A stretch of 64,000 nucleotides of DNA from contig CALCCU010000112.1 of the NCBI GenBank assembly GCA_937900515.1, positions 62,001 through 126,000 of the forward strand, read 5' to 3'. The stretch comes from an uncultured Gammaproteobacteria bacterium. Its GTDB lineage: Bacteria > Pseudomonadota > Gammaproteobacteria > Nitrosococcales > Methylophagaceae. The position numbers were made by a program, and so were the translations under genes. Under the pieces are notes generated by a model, which was given only the letters and a program-made list of their open reading frames with translations, was not told where the DNA came from and searched no databases. Below are positions 18,087 to 26,779 of this stretch, one piece after another (positions within the stretch are counted from its first letter, which is position 1; every line of letters begins with the position of its first letter).

Positions 18087-18529
18087 GCTGGAAACTCGCC
18101 CTGTCTAGCACGAGATAAAGACGTTGTGGACATAACAAATAGTGCTAATACCATTAATACAATAGGCACAGCTGCTATTCGAGTAAACACTACCAGTATG
18201 ATTGAGAACATATTGTAATCGGTTTGCATTGAAGCAATTAGCCAGCCTACCAGCATAATGACGGTGGCTGCGGAATAGGATATAAGCAAGAATCGACAAC
18301 GTTTCCATGCTAATTTCCAGTGTTCATCAATCAATGCAACACCAGTGCTATTTCGAGCATTGCGCGCGATCAAAAAGATCATTACTGCCGAACCAATTAA
18401 TGCTATGGTTAAAAATATATTTACATAGCCACTACTTAAAGCTGCCGCAGGTAATAATAAATTGAAAACAGCTAAATTCATCATCACCCTTTCATGTGCT
18501 GCACCTGCTCTTATTTGGTCACTTTTCAT
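18083..18529 (-). CDS. hypothetical membrane protein with four helices
   Basis: 148 residues. Four hydrophobic helices at about 17-33, 38-56, 80-100 and 112-135 are joined by short loops, with a basic ending. No family was recognised. The charge pattern suggests both ends are cytoplasmic. It is a single gene between ggt (4-base overlap of stops) and tatD (divergent, about 40 bases between starts). Confidence 0.55.
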   Translation of the reverse strand: MKSDQIRAGAAHERVMMNLAVFNLLLPAAALSSGYVNIFLTIALIGSAVMIFLIARNARNSTGVALIDEHWKLAWKRCRFLLISYSAATVIMLVGWLIASMQTDYNMFSIILVVFTRIAAVPIVLMVLALFVMSTTSLSRARQGEFPA

Positions 18530-18568
18530 CGCTGGCTCTCATCATTAAATCAATATTAGTAATTAATA

Positions 18569-19330
18569 ATGCACTTAATTGATAGTCATTGCCACCTTGA
18601 TTTCACTCTTTTTGATCTAGATCGTGATCAAATTTTGACGCACTGTGAACAACTTGGCGTCAACGATATTATTGTTCCAGCTGTGGCACAAAAATCATGG
18701 CGACAATTACTCAATATTTGTGAGCAATCTGAACGACTTCACCCTGCACTAGGCATGCACCCCATGTTTATGGAGCAACATAAGTCAGAGGACATTAACG
18801 CATTACAAGAAGCGCTTAAACGACATTCCGTAATTGCTATAGGTGAAATCGGTCTCGACTTCTACCTTGATAAACATGACAAGCAAGCGCAGATAGACTT
18901 ATTCACTCAACAATTAGACATTGCTCAACACTTTAAATTACCGGTATTACTTCATGTTCGAAAAGCACATGACCAAGTGATAGCTTGTCTTAAAAAACAT
19001 CCCGTGGTTGGTGGCATCGTCCATGCTTTTAATGGCAGTTTTCAACAAGCCGAGTCATATCAAAAACTTGGCTTTCTATTTGGCGTTGGCGGTGCAATCA
19101 GCCATCCCAATGCAACACGGTTGCATACATTAATGGCGAAGCTACCTTTATCACACTTAGTTTTAGAAACCGACGCACCTGATATGCCGCTAGCGGGTAT
19201 GAATGGGGCACGAAACTCGCCCGAGAATATACCTAAAATTTTAACGTCATTAGCGGAGCTTCGTAATGAATCAATCGAAGAAATTGCCGCAGTTACCAGC
19301 CAAAATTGTCAAACACTGCTTTCTATTTAG
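18569..19330 (+). CDS. TatD family metal-dependent deoxyribonuclease
   Basis: A 253-residue TIM-barrel hydrolase. Metal ligands are visible in DSHCHLD (residues 4-10), GEIGLDFY, LPVLLHVRKAH, VHAFNGS and ETDAPDMPL. These are the complete TatD/YcfH/YjjV signatures; the sequence resembles the YjjV branch. Proposed roles in the family include 3'-5' DNA exonuclease and D-aminoacyl-tRNA deacylation. A single gene, divergent from the membrane protein upstream. Confidence 0.87.
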   Translation: MHLIDSHCHLDFTLFDLDRDQILTHCEQLGVNDIIVPAVAQKSWRQLLNICEQSERLHPALGMHPMFMEQHKSEDINALQEALKRHSVIAIGEIGLDFYLDKHDKQAQIDLFTQQLDIAQHFKLPVLLHVRKAHDQVIACLKKHPVVGGIVHAFNGSFQQAESYQKLGFLFGVGGAISHPNATRLHTLMAKLPLSHLVLETDAPDMPLAGMNGARNSPENIPKILTSLAELRNESIEEIAAVTSQNCQTLLSI

Positions 19331-19441
19331 TATGCATAGCTAGCCTTGGAAGAGTATTTAATTCTCTCGGCTTAAGACTTCGTTCAGTGAAGAGACTCAC
19401 ATGGTAAAATAAAATGATAAATTTAACTTATGTGAACCTCA

Positions 19442-21082
19442 ATGTTACGACTTAATGAAATAAAATTACCGCTTGATCATTCTGACTCTGATTTAGCTGA
19501 AGCAATCATCACTAAACTTGAAATTAGTGCTGATGATTTGATCGACTTCAAGCTTCATAAACGCAGTTATGATGCGCGAAAAAAATCTGCCATCTTATTG
19601 ATTTATCAGTTAGATGTAACATTATCTCCTGCACTAGAAGAATCAGTGTTAGAGAAATTTGCTAAACAAAATTCAGTTATGCCAAGTCCCGATATGGACT
19701 ACCACTTTGTAGCTCAGGCAGATGCTGACTTCCCACAAAAGGGTCAAACCCGCCCCATCGTTATTGGTTTTGGTCCCTGTGGTATTTTAGCTGCCTTAAC
19801 ATTAGCTCAAATGGGCCTAAAACCAATTGTATTAGAGCGTGGTCAAGCAGTTAAACAACGCACTAAAGACACATGGAATTTGTGGCGTGAAGGCAAGTTG
19901 AACACAGAGTCTAATGTGCAATTTGGTGAAGGTGGCGCAGGTACCTTTTCTGATGGCAAGTTGTATAGCCAAGTTAAAGATAAGCGTCATTTAGGCAGAA
20001 AAGTATTACATGAATTTGTGAAATCGGGTGCGCCTGAAGAAATCCTTACCATTAGCAAACCACATATCGGCACCTTTAAGCTGGTTAAGATGGTCGAAAA
20101 TATGCGTGAGCAGATTATTGATCTTGGTGGTGAAATTCGCTTTGCTTCGAAAGTTGAAAGCATTGAACGTGAACAAGCTGAAAATGGTGATGGAAAAATC
20201 ACTGGAATCCTCTTAGAGGATGGTGAAACATTACATAGTGAACATATTATCCTAGCCGTAGGGCATAGTGCCCGCGATACATTTGAAATGCTGCTAGATC
20301 ATGGTGTTTATATTGAAGCCAAACCTTTTTCGATTGGGTTTAGGGTTGAACATCCACAATCTGTCATTGATAAAGCGCGCTTTGGGGCTGAAGCAGGTAA
20401 TCCGATTTTAGGGGCTGCTGATTATAAATTAGTTCATCACTGTAAAAATGGCCGTAGCGTGTATAGCTTTTGTATGTGCCCTGGTGGTACTGTCGTTGCT
20501 GCTGCTTCAGAAGAAGGGGGCGTGGTCACTAATGGTATGTCGCAATATTCCCGTAATGAACGCAATGCCAATGCTGCCATTGTAGTCGGTATTGATCCTG
20601 AAACGGATTACCCTGGTCATCCTTTAGCTGGAATCGATCTTCAGCGTGAATTAGAGTTTGCAGCTTATCAATTGGGTGGTGGTGAATATAAAGCGCCAGC
20701 ACAATTAGTCGGTGACTTCTTAAAAAATAAACCCTCAACAGCATTAGCAAGCGTCGAACCTTCATATACCCCAGGTATCGCATTAGGTGACTTATCTTCA
20801 TCACTGCCCGAATTTGCAATAAAAGCGATTCGAGAAGCCATCCCAGCCTTTGATAATCAAATAAAAGGGTTTGCAATGAATGATGCTATTTTAACAGGTG
20901 TTGAAACACGGTCATCATCACCGATTAGCATTAGACGTGACAAAGATTTTCAGAGTATCAATACCCAAGGCTTATACCCAGCAGGAGAAGGCGCGGGTTA
21001 TGCCGGTGGAATTCTATCAGCAGCAATTGATGGTATTAAAGTCGCAGAAGCTGTCGCTCTATCAATCTTAAATAAAGCATAA
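19442..21082 (+). CDS. FAD-dependent dehydrogenase of the COG2509 family
   Basis: A 546-residue flavoprotein. A short N-terminal domain with a basic KRSYDARKK segment (about 1-90) precedes the dinucleotide-binding fold GFGPCGILAALTLAQMG (about 109-125). Later segments are GEGGAGTFSDGKLYSQVKD, a CMCPGG cysteine motif and the C-terminal FAD contact YPAGEGAGYAGGI. This is the conserved 'NAD(P)/FAD-dependent oxidoreductase' family related to HI0933-type flavoproteins; the substrate is not known. A strong hairpin terminator follows directly. Confidence 0.8.
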   Translation: MLRLNEIKLPLDHSDSDLAEAIITKLEISADDLIDFKLHKRSYDARKKSAILLIYQLDVTLSPALEESVLEKFAKQNSVMPSPDMDYHFVAQADADFPQKGQTRPIVIGFGPCGILAALTLAQMGLKPIVLERGQAVKQRTKDTWNLWREGKLNTESNVQFGEGGAGTFSDGKLYSQVKDKRHLGRKVLHEFVKSGAPEEILTISKPHIGTFKLVKMVENMREQIIDLGGEIRFASKVESIEREQAENGDGKITGILLEDGETLHSEHIILAVGHSARDTFEMLLDHGVYIEAKPFSIGFRVEHPQSVIDKARFGAEAGNPILGAADYKLVHHCKNGRSVYSFCMCPGGTVVAAASEEGGVVTNGMSQYSRNERNANAAIVVGIDPETDYPGHPLAGIDLQRELEFAAYQLGGGEYKAPAQLVGDFLKNKPSTALASVEPSYTPGIALGDLSSSLPEFAIKAIREAIPAFDNQIKGFAMNDAILTGVETRSSSPISIRRDKDFQSINTQGLYPAGEGAGYAGGILSAAIDGIKVAEAVALSILNKA

Positions 21083-21117
21083 AAAAATAGGGGCTATATA
21101 AAATAGCCCCTATTTTT
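21083..21117. terminator. bidirectional Rho-independent terminator
   Basis: A perfect 15-bp stem (AAAAATAGGGGCTAT / ATAGCCCCTATTTTT) with a 5-base loop, flanked by A- and T-tracts. It starts right after the flavoprotein stop and lies between it and the convergent chemoreceptor gene, so it can end both transcripts. Confidence 0.93.
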
Positions 21118-21142
21118 AATCAATGAAATTTAAACTGCTGAA

Positions 21143-22762
21143 TTAGATTTTAAATTTACTCACTAAAACTTTCAGTTCAGTTGACAGTAAAGTGAGTTGT
21201 TCACTTGCCGTTGCAGTATCTAAAGCTCCTTGTGCGACTTCATTCGAAATACCACTAATGGAGTCAATATTTCGATTACTCTCATCAGCTACGCCCTGTT
21301 GACGCTCTGCCACATGGTAAATACTGTTACTCATCTCGCTAATTTCATTCACGGCAGCGTGAATATCATTAAGTCTATCGCTGGTGATGGTCGCTTTTTC
21401 AATACTATCATTGGCTTGTTTACGACCACTCTCCATTACTGACACTGCTTTACGAGAATCAGATTTAAAACCATCCATCATTTGACTGATTTCAGACGTT
21501 GCTTCTTCAGTGCGTCCCGCTAAAGTTCTAACTTCATCAGCGACCACTGCAAAACCTCGCCCCTGCTCACCTGCTCGAGCAGCTTCAATTGCCGCATTGA
21601 GCGCCAATAGGTTAGTTTGCTCTGAAATCCCTCTGATGACTTCAAGAATAGAGTTAATATTTTCACTCGCATGCTCTAACTCAGAAATTGTTTCAGCAGC
21701 AGCATTCACTTCGCTATCTAGCACTCCTAAAGAGTCAACTGTTTGTTGCATTAACGCAGCACTTTCGAGCGTTTGTGCATTAACTTGTTGGGCTTTGTCA
21801 GTTGCTGCTCCCGTGTGAGTCGCTACATCTTTAACAAGCCCTGTTAGCTCATGCATAACCGATGCAATCTGCTGGGTACCTGCCTGCTGCCTTTCAACCC
21901 CACTATTTGTCTGTTCCGCAATACTTGATGTTTTTACTGCTGTTTCAGCCAACTGACCACTAGCTTGAGAGATTTGCCCCATCGCTTTTTGGAAAATCTG
22001 CAACATCGCATTAAATGCTTTACTTGTCCTACCAATCTCATCTTCTGAGTTCACATCAAGTCGACGAGTTAAATCCGAGTCAGCACTAATGCCTTCAATC
22101 ATATGGCGCAAATATTCAATAGGGTTAATCACAACTTTACCTACCACCCATGCCATCGTGAACAAGCCTAAGATAAAGATAACGGTATTAATCGCAATAC
22201 TTCCCCACATAGCACTGCGAATTTCAGCGTCCATATGCTCAAGTGAATAATCGACGCGAACTGCACCTAGCACCGTATTATCGGGTACGACATGGCACTG
22301 AAGACAGTCAGTACCTCGGGTATTTTTTGTAGCTCTGACAGGCTCTATTACACTTAACACCCGTCCATCATTACTTTTTTCCACCCATAACTGAGCTTCG
22401 CCATTAATACCTTTTTGATCGTGTTCGTCGATTGCCTTATCACGATCAAAACCAGGTCCAAATAATTTACTGACCTCTTCAGTACGCATAAGCCGTAATG
22501 AGGTAATAGCTGGATCTAATAACATTTTGTCTCGGATGATATTCCGGTTGGCAATCGTACCCGTTAACATCATTGTATTGAGGTTATCCAAGTAACTGTA
22601 AGCTGTGCTTCTTGCCTGGCTTTCGGCTATATCAATGATTTGATCCTTCTGCTGACCTGTCGTGAATATTGTAGAAGCAGACAGGGCAATTAAATATATA
22701 ACCACCATCGTCAACAACACTCTAAATTTAATCGATGTATTTTTAAGACTATCGAACACCAT
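21143..22762 (-). CDS. methyl-accepting chemotaxis protein with periplasmic c-type heme motif
   Basis: A 539-residue chemoreceptor. Membrane helices at about 12-34 and 187-209 bracket a periplasmic sensor domain of about 150 residues. It contains a heme-attachment motif, CLQCH (Cys153, Cys156, His157), shortly before the second helix. A HAMP domain (about 210-262) and a full signalling domain follow; the hairpin tip [20 protein letters not shown] is intact. The C-terminus has no CheR-binding pentapeptide. Heme-c chemoreceptors are known in Geobacter and Desulfovibrio (DcrA), where they sense redox state or small gases. GGAG precedes the ATG. It lies 15 bases after a cytochrome c gene, which suggests functional pairing. 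Confidence 0.88.
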   Translation of the reverse strand: MVFDSLKNTSIKFRVLLTMVVIYLIALSASTIFTTGQQKDQIIDIAESQARSTAYSYLDNLNTMMLTGTIANRNIIRDKMLLDPAITSLRLMRTEEVSKLFGPGFDRDKAIDEHDQKGINGEAQLWVEKSNDGRVLSVIEPVRATKNTRGTDCLQCHVVPDNTVLGAVRVDYSLEHMDAEIRSAMWGSIAINTVIFILGLFTMAWVVGKVVINPIEYLRHMIEGISADSDLTRRLDVNSEDEIGRTSKAFNAMLQIFQKAMGQISQASGQLAETAVKTSSIAEQTNSGVERQQAGTQQIASVMHELTGLVKDVATHTGAATDKAQQVNAQTLESAALMQQTVDSLGVLDSEVNAAAETISELEHASENINSILEVIRGISEQTNLLALNAAIEAARAGEQGRGFAVVADEVRTLAGRTEEATSEISQMMDGFKSDSRKAVSVMESGRKQANDSIEKATITSDRLNDIHAAVNEISEMSNSIYHVAERQQGVADESNRNIDSISGISNEVAQGALDTATASEQLTLLSTELKVLVSKFKI

Positions 22763-22777
22763 CTTTCTCCAACGTTA

Positions 22778-23089
22778 TTACCCGCCAGATAATGAATTAT
22801 AGTAGCTAGCTAATAATTCAATATCACTGTCACTCAGGCCTCCAGCCATACCATTCATAATTGGATTAACTAAGCTACCATCCCGATAGCCAACCATTTT
22901 CTCTTTAAGATAAGCAATATCCTTACCAGCCAAACTCGGCATCATTGGATTAGCACTTATCCCATTGACGCCATGGCAGCCAACACATTTAGCGGATAGC
23001 CCTTTACCAGCTTCAATATCACCTGCAAAAGAAAGGTTGATTCCCATCAATAATACGCCCAATATTAATGTAACAATTTTTGTGCTCAT
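22778..23089 (-). CDS. small periplasmic cytochrome c (c553/class I type)
   Basis: 103 residues from the ATG at 23089, which has GAGGAG five bases upstream. A signal peptide (about 1-22, ending FAG) precedes a single heme site CVGCH (Cys35, Cys38, His39). The axial methionine is probably in NPIMNGMAGGLS (Met78 or Met81). The mature size of about 80 residues fits a class I cytochrome of the c553/c554 type, an electron carrier. It is the first gene of a two-gene unit with the heme chemoreceptor. Confidence 0.88.
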   Translation of the reverse strand: MSTKIVTLILGVLLMGINLSFAGDIEAGKGLSAKCVGCHGVNGISANPMMPSLAGKDIAYLKEKMVGYRDGSLVNPIMNGMAGGLSDSDIELLASYYNSLSGG

Positions 23090-23284
23090 CATTTCTCCTC
23101 TATTTAAAACCTGGCAATTTTTGCCATTCCAACTAAAAATGTTAGACAATATTGCCTAATTTTTAAAATTTAGTTGTAGTAGCATTAATTCTATATGCAT
23201 TAATGAACATATATAACTAATTATCGGCTTATAGAACCTTTTATTTAAAGTTAAGCTGATCTCGATCAGTTTTAAGGACATAAT

Positions 23285-24022
23285 ATGACCACCCAAACAC
23301 CATTATTCGAACGTAGCCACATACTTATCGGTGATGAGGGGGTTGAGCGATTACAAAAAGCGCATGTCCTGATCGCGGGGATGGGTGGAGTAGGATCATT
23401 TACTTCAGAAGCCTTAGCTAGAATGGGTGTTGGGAAGCTGACCTTAATTGATCATGATGTCGTATCTGGCTCAAATATAAACCGTCAATTAGTCGCTTTA
23501 AATTCGACTAATGGCCAAGCTAAAGCTGATGTAATGGCCCAACGTATTTTTGATATTAATCCTGAATGCCAAGTAACCGTACTTAAAGAATTCATAACGC
23601 CTGAAAGTGTGATTGACCTGTTAACATCTGAATATGATGCAGTGGTTGATGCAATCGATAGCATGAGTAGTAAAGCCTCTCTATTAGAAACTGCATGGAA
23701 AAATAAAATAGCTATTTTTTCAAGTATGGGTGCAGGAGGTAAACTCGATCCGACTCAAATACGAACGGGTGATTTAATGGATACTTCAATGTGTAAACTT
23801 GCCAAACAACTACGCCGTCATGTACGTCGACGAGGTGTAGGAAAAGGTATACAAACGGTTTATTCATTAGAGGCACCAATGCCAGCTTTACCACCTGAAC
23901 CTGTTGCTCATGGACGCCCTCGCGCCGTAAACGGCACCGTAAGCTACTTACCTTCCATTTTTGGTTTAACCATCGCTGGCATGGTTACTAACCATATCAT
24001 TGGTGAAGCTCGTCGTGTCTGA
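23285..24022 (+). CDS. tcdA: tRNA threonylcarbamoyladenosine dehydratase TcdA (CsdL)
   Basis: A 245-residue E1-like (ThiF/MoeB family) enzyme. The ATP-binding glycine loop GMGGVGSFTSEALARMG (about residues 31-47), DHDVVSGSNINRQ and the adenylation-site region follow the TcdA pattern, as does the C-terminal TVSYLPSIFGLTIAG. It cyclises t6A at tRNA position 37 to ct6A in an ATP-dependent reaction. AAGGACA precedes the ATG. The sulfur-transfer partners CsdA/CsdE are not adjacent. Confidence 0.9.
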   Translation: MTTQTPLFERSHILIGDEGVERLQKAHVLIAGMGGVGSFTSEALARMGVGKLTLIDHDVVSGSNINRQLVALNSTNGQAKADVMAQRIFDINPECQVTVLKEFITPESVIDLLTSEYDAVVDAIDSMSSKASLLETAWKNKIAIFSSMGAGGKLDPTQIRTGDLMDTSMCKLAKQLRRHVRRRGVGKGIQTVYSLEAPMPALPPEPVAHGRPRAVNGTVSYLPSIFGLTIAGMVTNHIIGEARRV

Positions 24023-24518
24023 TCCAACTAATGTTATAAATTGCACAACTGAACGACAACAACAACTTGCAAAACTACTCAAACCTTATGGTATCGAAGT
24101 AGAAACTGTTCCTGATGGTGAAGCTATCCCAGGTAGTTTTTTTGGAGAACGAGAAGCAGGGATAATAGGTGCTAAATTATTATTGCGTCATGACACTCCT
24201 GTACACTCTGCCTTACATGAAGCAGGACACTACATCTGCATGGACCCAAAGCGTCGAGCCAAATTAGATACCGATGCAGAAGGTGACTATGATGAAGAAA
24301 ACGGTGTCTGCTATTTACAAATTTTATTAGCTGACCATTTACCTGATTTTGGTCGTCAACGAATGATGGTTGATATGGATCGTTGGGGTTATACCTTTCG
24401 CTTAGGCTCAGCCAAAGCTTGGTTTGACAATGATGCAGAGGATGCCCATCAGTGGTTACTCACTCATAATATTATCGATAAAAATGAACAGCCAACTTGG
24501 ATTTTTAGACAGTCATAA
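24015..24518 (+). CDS. conserved hypothetical protein with HExxH motif
   Basis: About 167 residues. The frame overlaps the end of tcdA by 8 bases, and GTG at 24015 is chosen; TTG and GTG codons up to five codons upstream are alternatives. A zinc-peptidase-like motif HEAGH occurs at about residues 68-72 (SALHEAGHYICMD), followed by an acidic stretch DTDAEGDYDEENG that could supply a third ligand. No signal peptide. The family was not recognised with certainty; the overlap with tcdA implies translational coupling. Peptidase activity is inference from the motif only. Confidence 0.65.
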   Translation: MSDPTNVINCTTERQQQLAKLLKPYGIEVETVPDGEAIPGSFFGEREAGIIGAKLLLRHDTPVHSALHEAGHYICMDPKRRAKLDTDAEGDYDEENGVCYLQILLADHLPDFGRQRMMVDMDRWGYTFRLGSAKAWFDNDAEDAHQWLLTHNIIDKNEQPTWIFRQS

Positions 24519-24669
24519 AAAAATGAAATTAATTCTAATTTTCTATTGACAATAAAAAGTTATTAACTTTTTTAAGTTAACAATAGGTAATGAGTAAAAT
24601 GTCCCTTTCTAAGTCTTTGATATTTACCAGTCCAATTTAAGTTATTGATAAATATACATTTTAACTTAT

Positions 24670-24790
24670 TGGTTAATTTTTAACCAATTATAAATTGCAT
24701 GTTATAGAAGAATGACTTAGCGATTTTCACATATGTTAGTAACAGAGTTATCCACAGATAATGTGCGTAAGTTTATAAGTTACTGAAAGC
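24670..24790. repeat. direct repeat copy A with DnaA box
   Basis: It aligns without gaps to 25128-25248 (offset 458); by hand count about 95 of 121 positions agree. The best-kept core includes AGAAGAATGACTTAGCGATT and CAGAGTTATCCACAGAT. The DnaA-box consensus TTATCCACA is at 24748-24756, followed five bases later by a near-inverted copy, TGTGCGTAA (24762-24770). At its left edge is a perfect dyad, TTGGTTAA-TTT-TTAACCAA (24669-24687). Confidence 0.85.
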
Positions 24791-25127
24791 ACGTTCTAGC
24801 CCTTAAAATTCAATCTGTTACCTTCCTTTCTTCTAAAGTACTCATCTCAGCATAATGGTAGCTATACTCCAAAAAGCTGAATTTAGTGTATTTCTAGACA
24901 AAACTTTTCTAACTGTAAATTAGACCAAAATAATTTGTTCAACACTGAAAAACTGAATGAGTAAAAACACAGAAATAATTTTGAAATAAATGTAAATATG
25001 ACTTGACACTCGTTAAGTTATTCACTTTTTAAAGTGTTCTTATTAAAGCATCATAAGAAGTGAAGCTAAGTTATTGATTCTGGCTATTCGCAATCTAACT
25101 CACTGAATCATATAGCTTTAAAAAGAA

Positions 25128-25248
25128 TGGTTAAATTTCAACCAATCTAAAACCAATTGTTACAGAAGAATGACTTAGCGATTTTCCCAGTCCTTATTCA
25201 CAGAGTTATCCACAGATTATGTGAGTAACTCTGTAAGTCCTTGAAAGC
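25128..25248. repeat. direct repeat copy B with two DnaA boxes
   Basis: Second copy of the repeat at 24670-24790. It carries TTATTCACA at 25194-25202 and TTATCCACA at 25206-25214, three bases apart in the same orientation, then a near-inverted TGTGAGTAA at 25220-25228. The left-edge dyad is weaker here (TGGTT / AACCA). The copy ends 20 bases before the VOC-protein stop codon. Confidence 0.85.
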
Positions 25249-25268
25249 CTATTTATCAGGGCATTAAA

Positions 25269-25658
25269 TCAAGGTTTTGCAGGAGTAAAGTCTTCAGAAA
25301 ACTCTAAGGCATTGCCATCAAAATCTCGACAGAAAAATGCTGGGCGGCCTGACTTACTTTTTGAGATAGTGATATTAGCGTCAACCAACCTTTTTTCTAG
25401 TGCAGCTAGGTCATCAACCACCAAAGCAATGTGCTTATCTTTACCACCATGCTCAGGACGACCATCTTTAGAATCGGGATTAGGTAACTGCATCAGATGC
25501 AACTGTTGTCCACTATCTCCAAGATCCAACCATGCTCCATCAAAGGGAAAGTTTGGACGTTTTGTATTGAGTTTAATTTCTAAAACTCCACAATAAAACT
25601 CAAGTGAACGTTGAACATCTTCAACTAAAAAACTAGCATGTGCGATTGATTTTATCAT
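25269..25658 (-). CDS. VOC family (glyoxalase-like) protein
   Basis: A 129-residue single vicinal-oxygen-chelate domain with two beta-alpha-beta-beta-beta halves. Candidate metal ligands are the His in IAHASFLVEDV, the His in LHLMQLP, the His in KHIALVVDD and the Glu in NALEFSED. It resembles small glyoxalase/bleomycin-resistance relatives; the substrate is unknown. Single gene. Confidence 0.8.
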   Translation of the reverse strand: MIKSIAHASFLVEDVQRSLEFYCGVLEIKLNTKRPNFPFDGAWLDLGDSGQQLHLMQLPNPDSKDGRPEHGGKDKHIALVVDDLAALEKRLVDANITISKSKSGRPAFFCRDFDGNALEFSEDFTPAKP

Positions 25659-25762
25659 TTATTAAATAGTCCTATTTTAATCAGCCATTGTCATCTAATT
25701 AAATGACAATATTATATTTTTATCATTTTGTCAGGGTTATGAACCTTACTTTTTAATCTGCT

Positions 25763-26638
25763 TTATGTTTGTTCAGCTTTAGCGACACCATAACCCGCTA
25801 GAATGATTAAGCCTCCTCCAATCCATTCAGAAATCGTCATGACTTCACTGCTTAACAACCATGCGGACACCGCCCCAACGACTAATTCAAACAACATGAT
25901 TACAGCCGAACGATGAATAGGCATTTTGGCTAAACCGTATAACGTTGAAATATTACTCGCTATCATGCCGAAAATCCCCATCGTAGCTGCCATACCCCAC
26001 ACGGAAGCCTCAACATTAGGCACCCCTGATTGTTGGCCGACTAATACCAGTACAGAAACTAACAATACCCCCCACCACGTTGCACCGACTTTTAACGTCA
26101 TCGATACATTGCCTAATTTTCTTGAGAGCACGTTATTAAAGGAAAAAGCGACACTTCCTAATAGGGCAAGCCAATCTCCCGCTCCACTTGGCCAAGGCAA
26201 ACCTATTTGTGGGTTCCAGAGCATCACCATAGATCCCGTAACCGCAAAACAGAACATAACAATGGCCTTCGGCGATAGGGTTTCACCTAACCACCAGCGG
26301 CTTAGTAATACTGACCAGATGGGCGATAAATAAAATAGTAGCATCACGCGCATTACCTCACCTTCTATCAAGGCAGTCAGAAATGCCACACTCGTTATAC
26401 CTGCTGCTAATGCAAGACCTGCTAATTCCCAGTTAATCTGACTAAATAACCGACGCTTAATCATTAATGGGAAAGAAAACACTACCACTGATAAATACAT
26501 CACGAATAAAGACCAAACAGCTGACATGCCAGCTTCATCTAATAAACGTAATGGATACCATATTAGCCCCCACATAGCAGCTGAAAATAACAAGCATAGT
26601 GTTGGTAGGTAAATTTCAGTCTTTAATTTTGTTGTCAT
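25763..26638 (-). CDS. EamA/DMT family transporter
   Basis: A 291-residue protein with about ten membrane helices in two repeats of the EamA (drug/metabolite transporter) fold. Typical points are the first-repeat segment WGLIWYPLRLL near the start and the second-repeat NNVLSRKLG at mid-length. Substrate unknown. It diverges from dapC across a 140-base interval. Confidence 0.8.
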   Translation of the reverse strand: MTTKLKTEIYLPTLCLLFSAAMWGLIWYPLRLLDEAGMSAVWSLFVMYLSVVVFSFPLMIKRRLFSQINWELAGLALAAGITSVAFLTALIEGEVMRVMLLFYLSPIWSVLLSRWWLGETLSPKAIVMFCFAVTGSMVMLWNPQIGLPWPSGAGDWLALLGSVAFSFNNVLSRKLGNVSMTLKVGATWWGVLLVSVLVLVGQQSGVPNVEASVWGMAATMGIFGMIASNISTLYGLAKMPIHRSAVIMLFELVVGAVSAWLLSSEVMTISEWIGGGLIILAGYGVAKAEQT

Positions 26639-26720
26639 TACATTTTTTAGTCTCTAAATAGAGCGCAATTATGGAAGATTTTGTCTAGTCATGAAAGCTA
26701 TTAATAGAGAGAGTTTTCGT

Positions 26721-26744
26721 AACGGGACAATAACCCGTTATAAT
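26721..26744 (+). promoter_or_regulatory. dyad and -10 box upstream of dapC
   Basis: AACGGG-N7-CCCGTT forms an inverted repeat (26721-26739) running directly into a consensus -10 hexamer TATAAT (26739-26744), 36 bases before the dapC ATG. No convincing -35 box was seen at the right spacing, so the dyad may be an operator or activator site. The regulator is unknown. Confidence 0.4.
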
Positions 26745-26779
26745 GGTCGGATTTTTCGCACTAGATATATTTTAATAAT

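Larger units (their letters stand above)
24519..25268. other. 750-base gene-free, AT-rich interval with repeats and DnaA-box sequences
   Basis: No credible gene was found on either strand. It holds two direct repeats (described separately), three perfect TTATNCACA sequences (24748-24756, 25194-25202, 25206-25214) and one near match at 25018-25026. It also holds short dyads, including AAAAGTTA-T-TAACTTTT soon after the upstream stop and CACTTTTTAAAGTG near 25023-25036. It lies between the HExxH gene and the end of the VOC-protein gene, so both neighbouring genes point into it. Possible roles are DnaA binding or titration, or a dispersed repeat; no RNA gene was recognised. Confidence 0.7.

Noticed and set aside
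20529-20876. Open frame antisense to the flavoprotein gene
   Set aside because: Lies entirely inside a well-supported gene and has a low-complexity product without start signal.
21510-21818. Open frame antisense to the chemoreceptor
   Set aside because: Explained by the repetitive Ala-rich codons of the signalling domain on the other strand.
24734-24790. Short 18-codon open frame inside repeat copy A
   Set aside because: Not preserved in copy B and has no ribosome site.
24750-24800. dif-like chromosome dimer resolution site
   Set aside because: The ATAATGTG segment superficially resembles dif, but the 28-base XerC/XerD arrangement is not present.
24519-25268. Main chromosomal replication origin
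   Set aside because: DnaA boxes are present but none of the usual origin neighbours is, and gene orientation converges toward this part of the window rather than diverging. Kept as DnaA-box repeat only.
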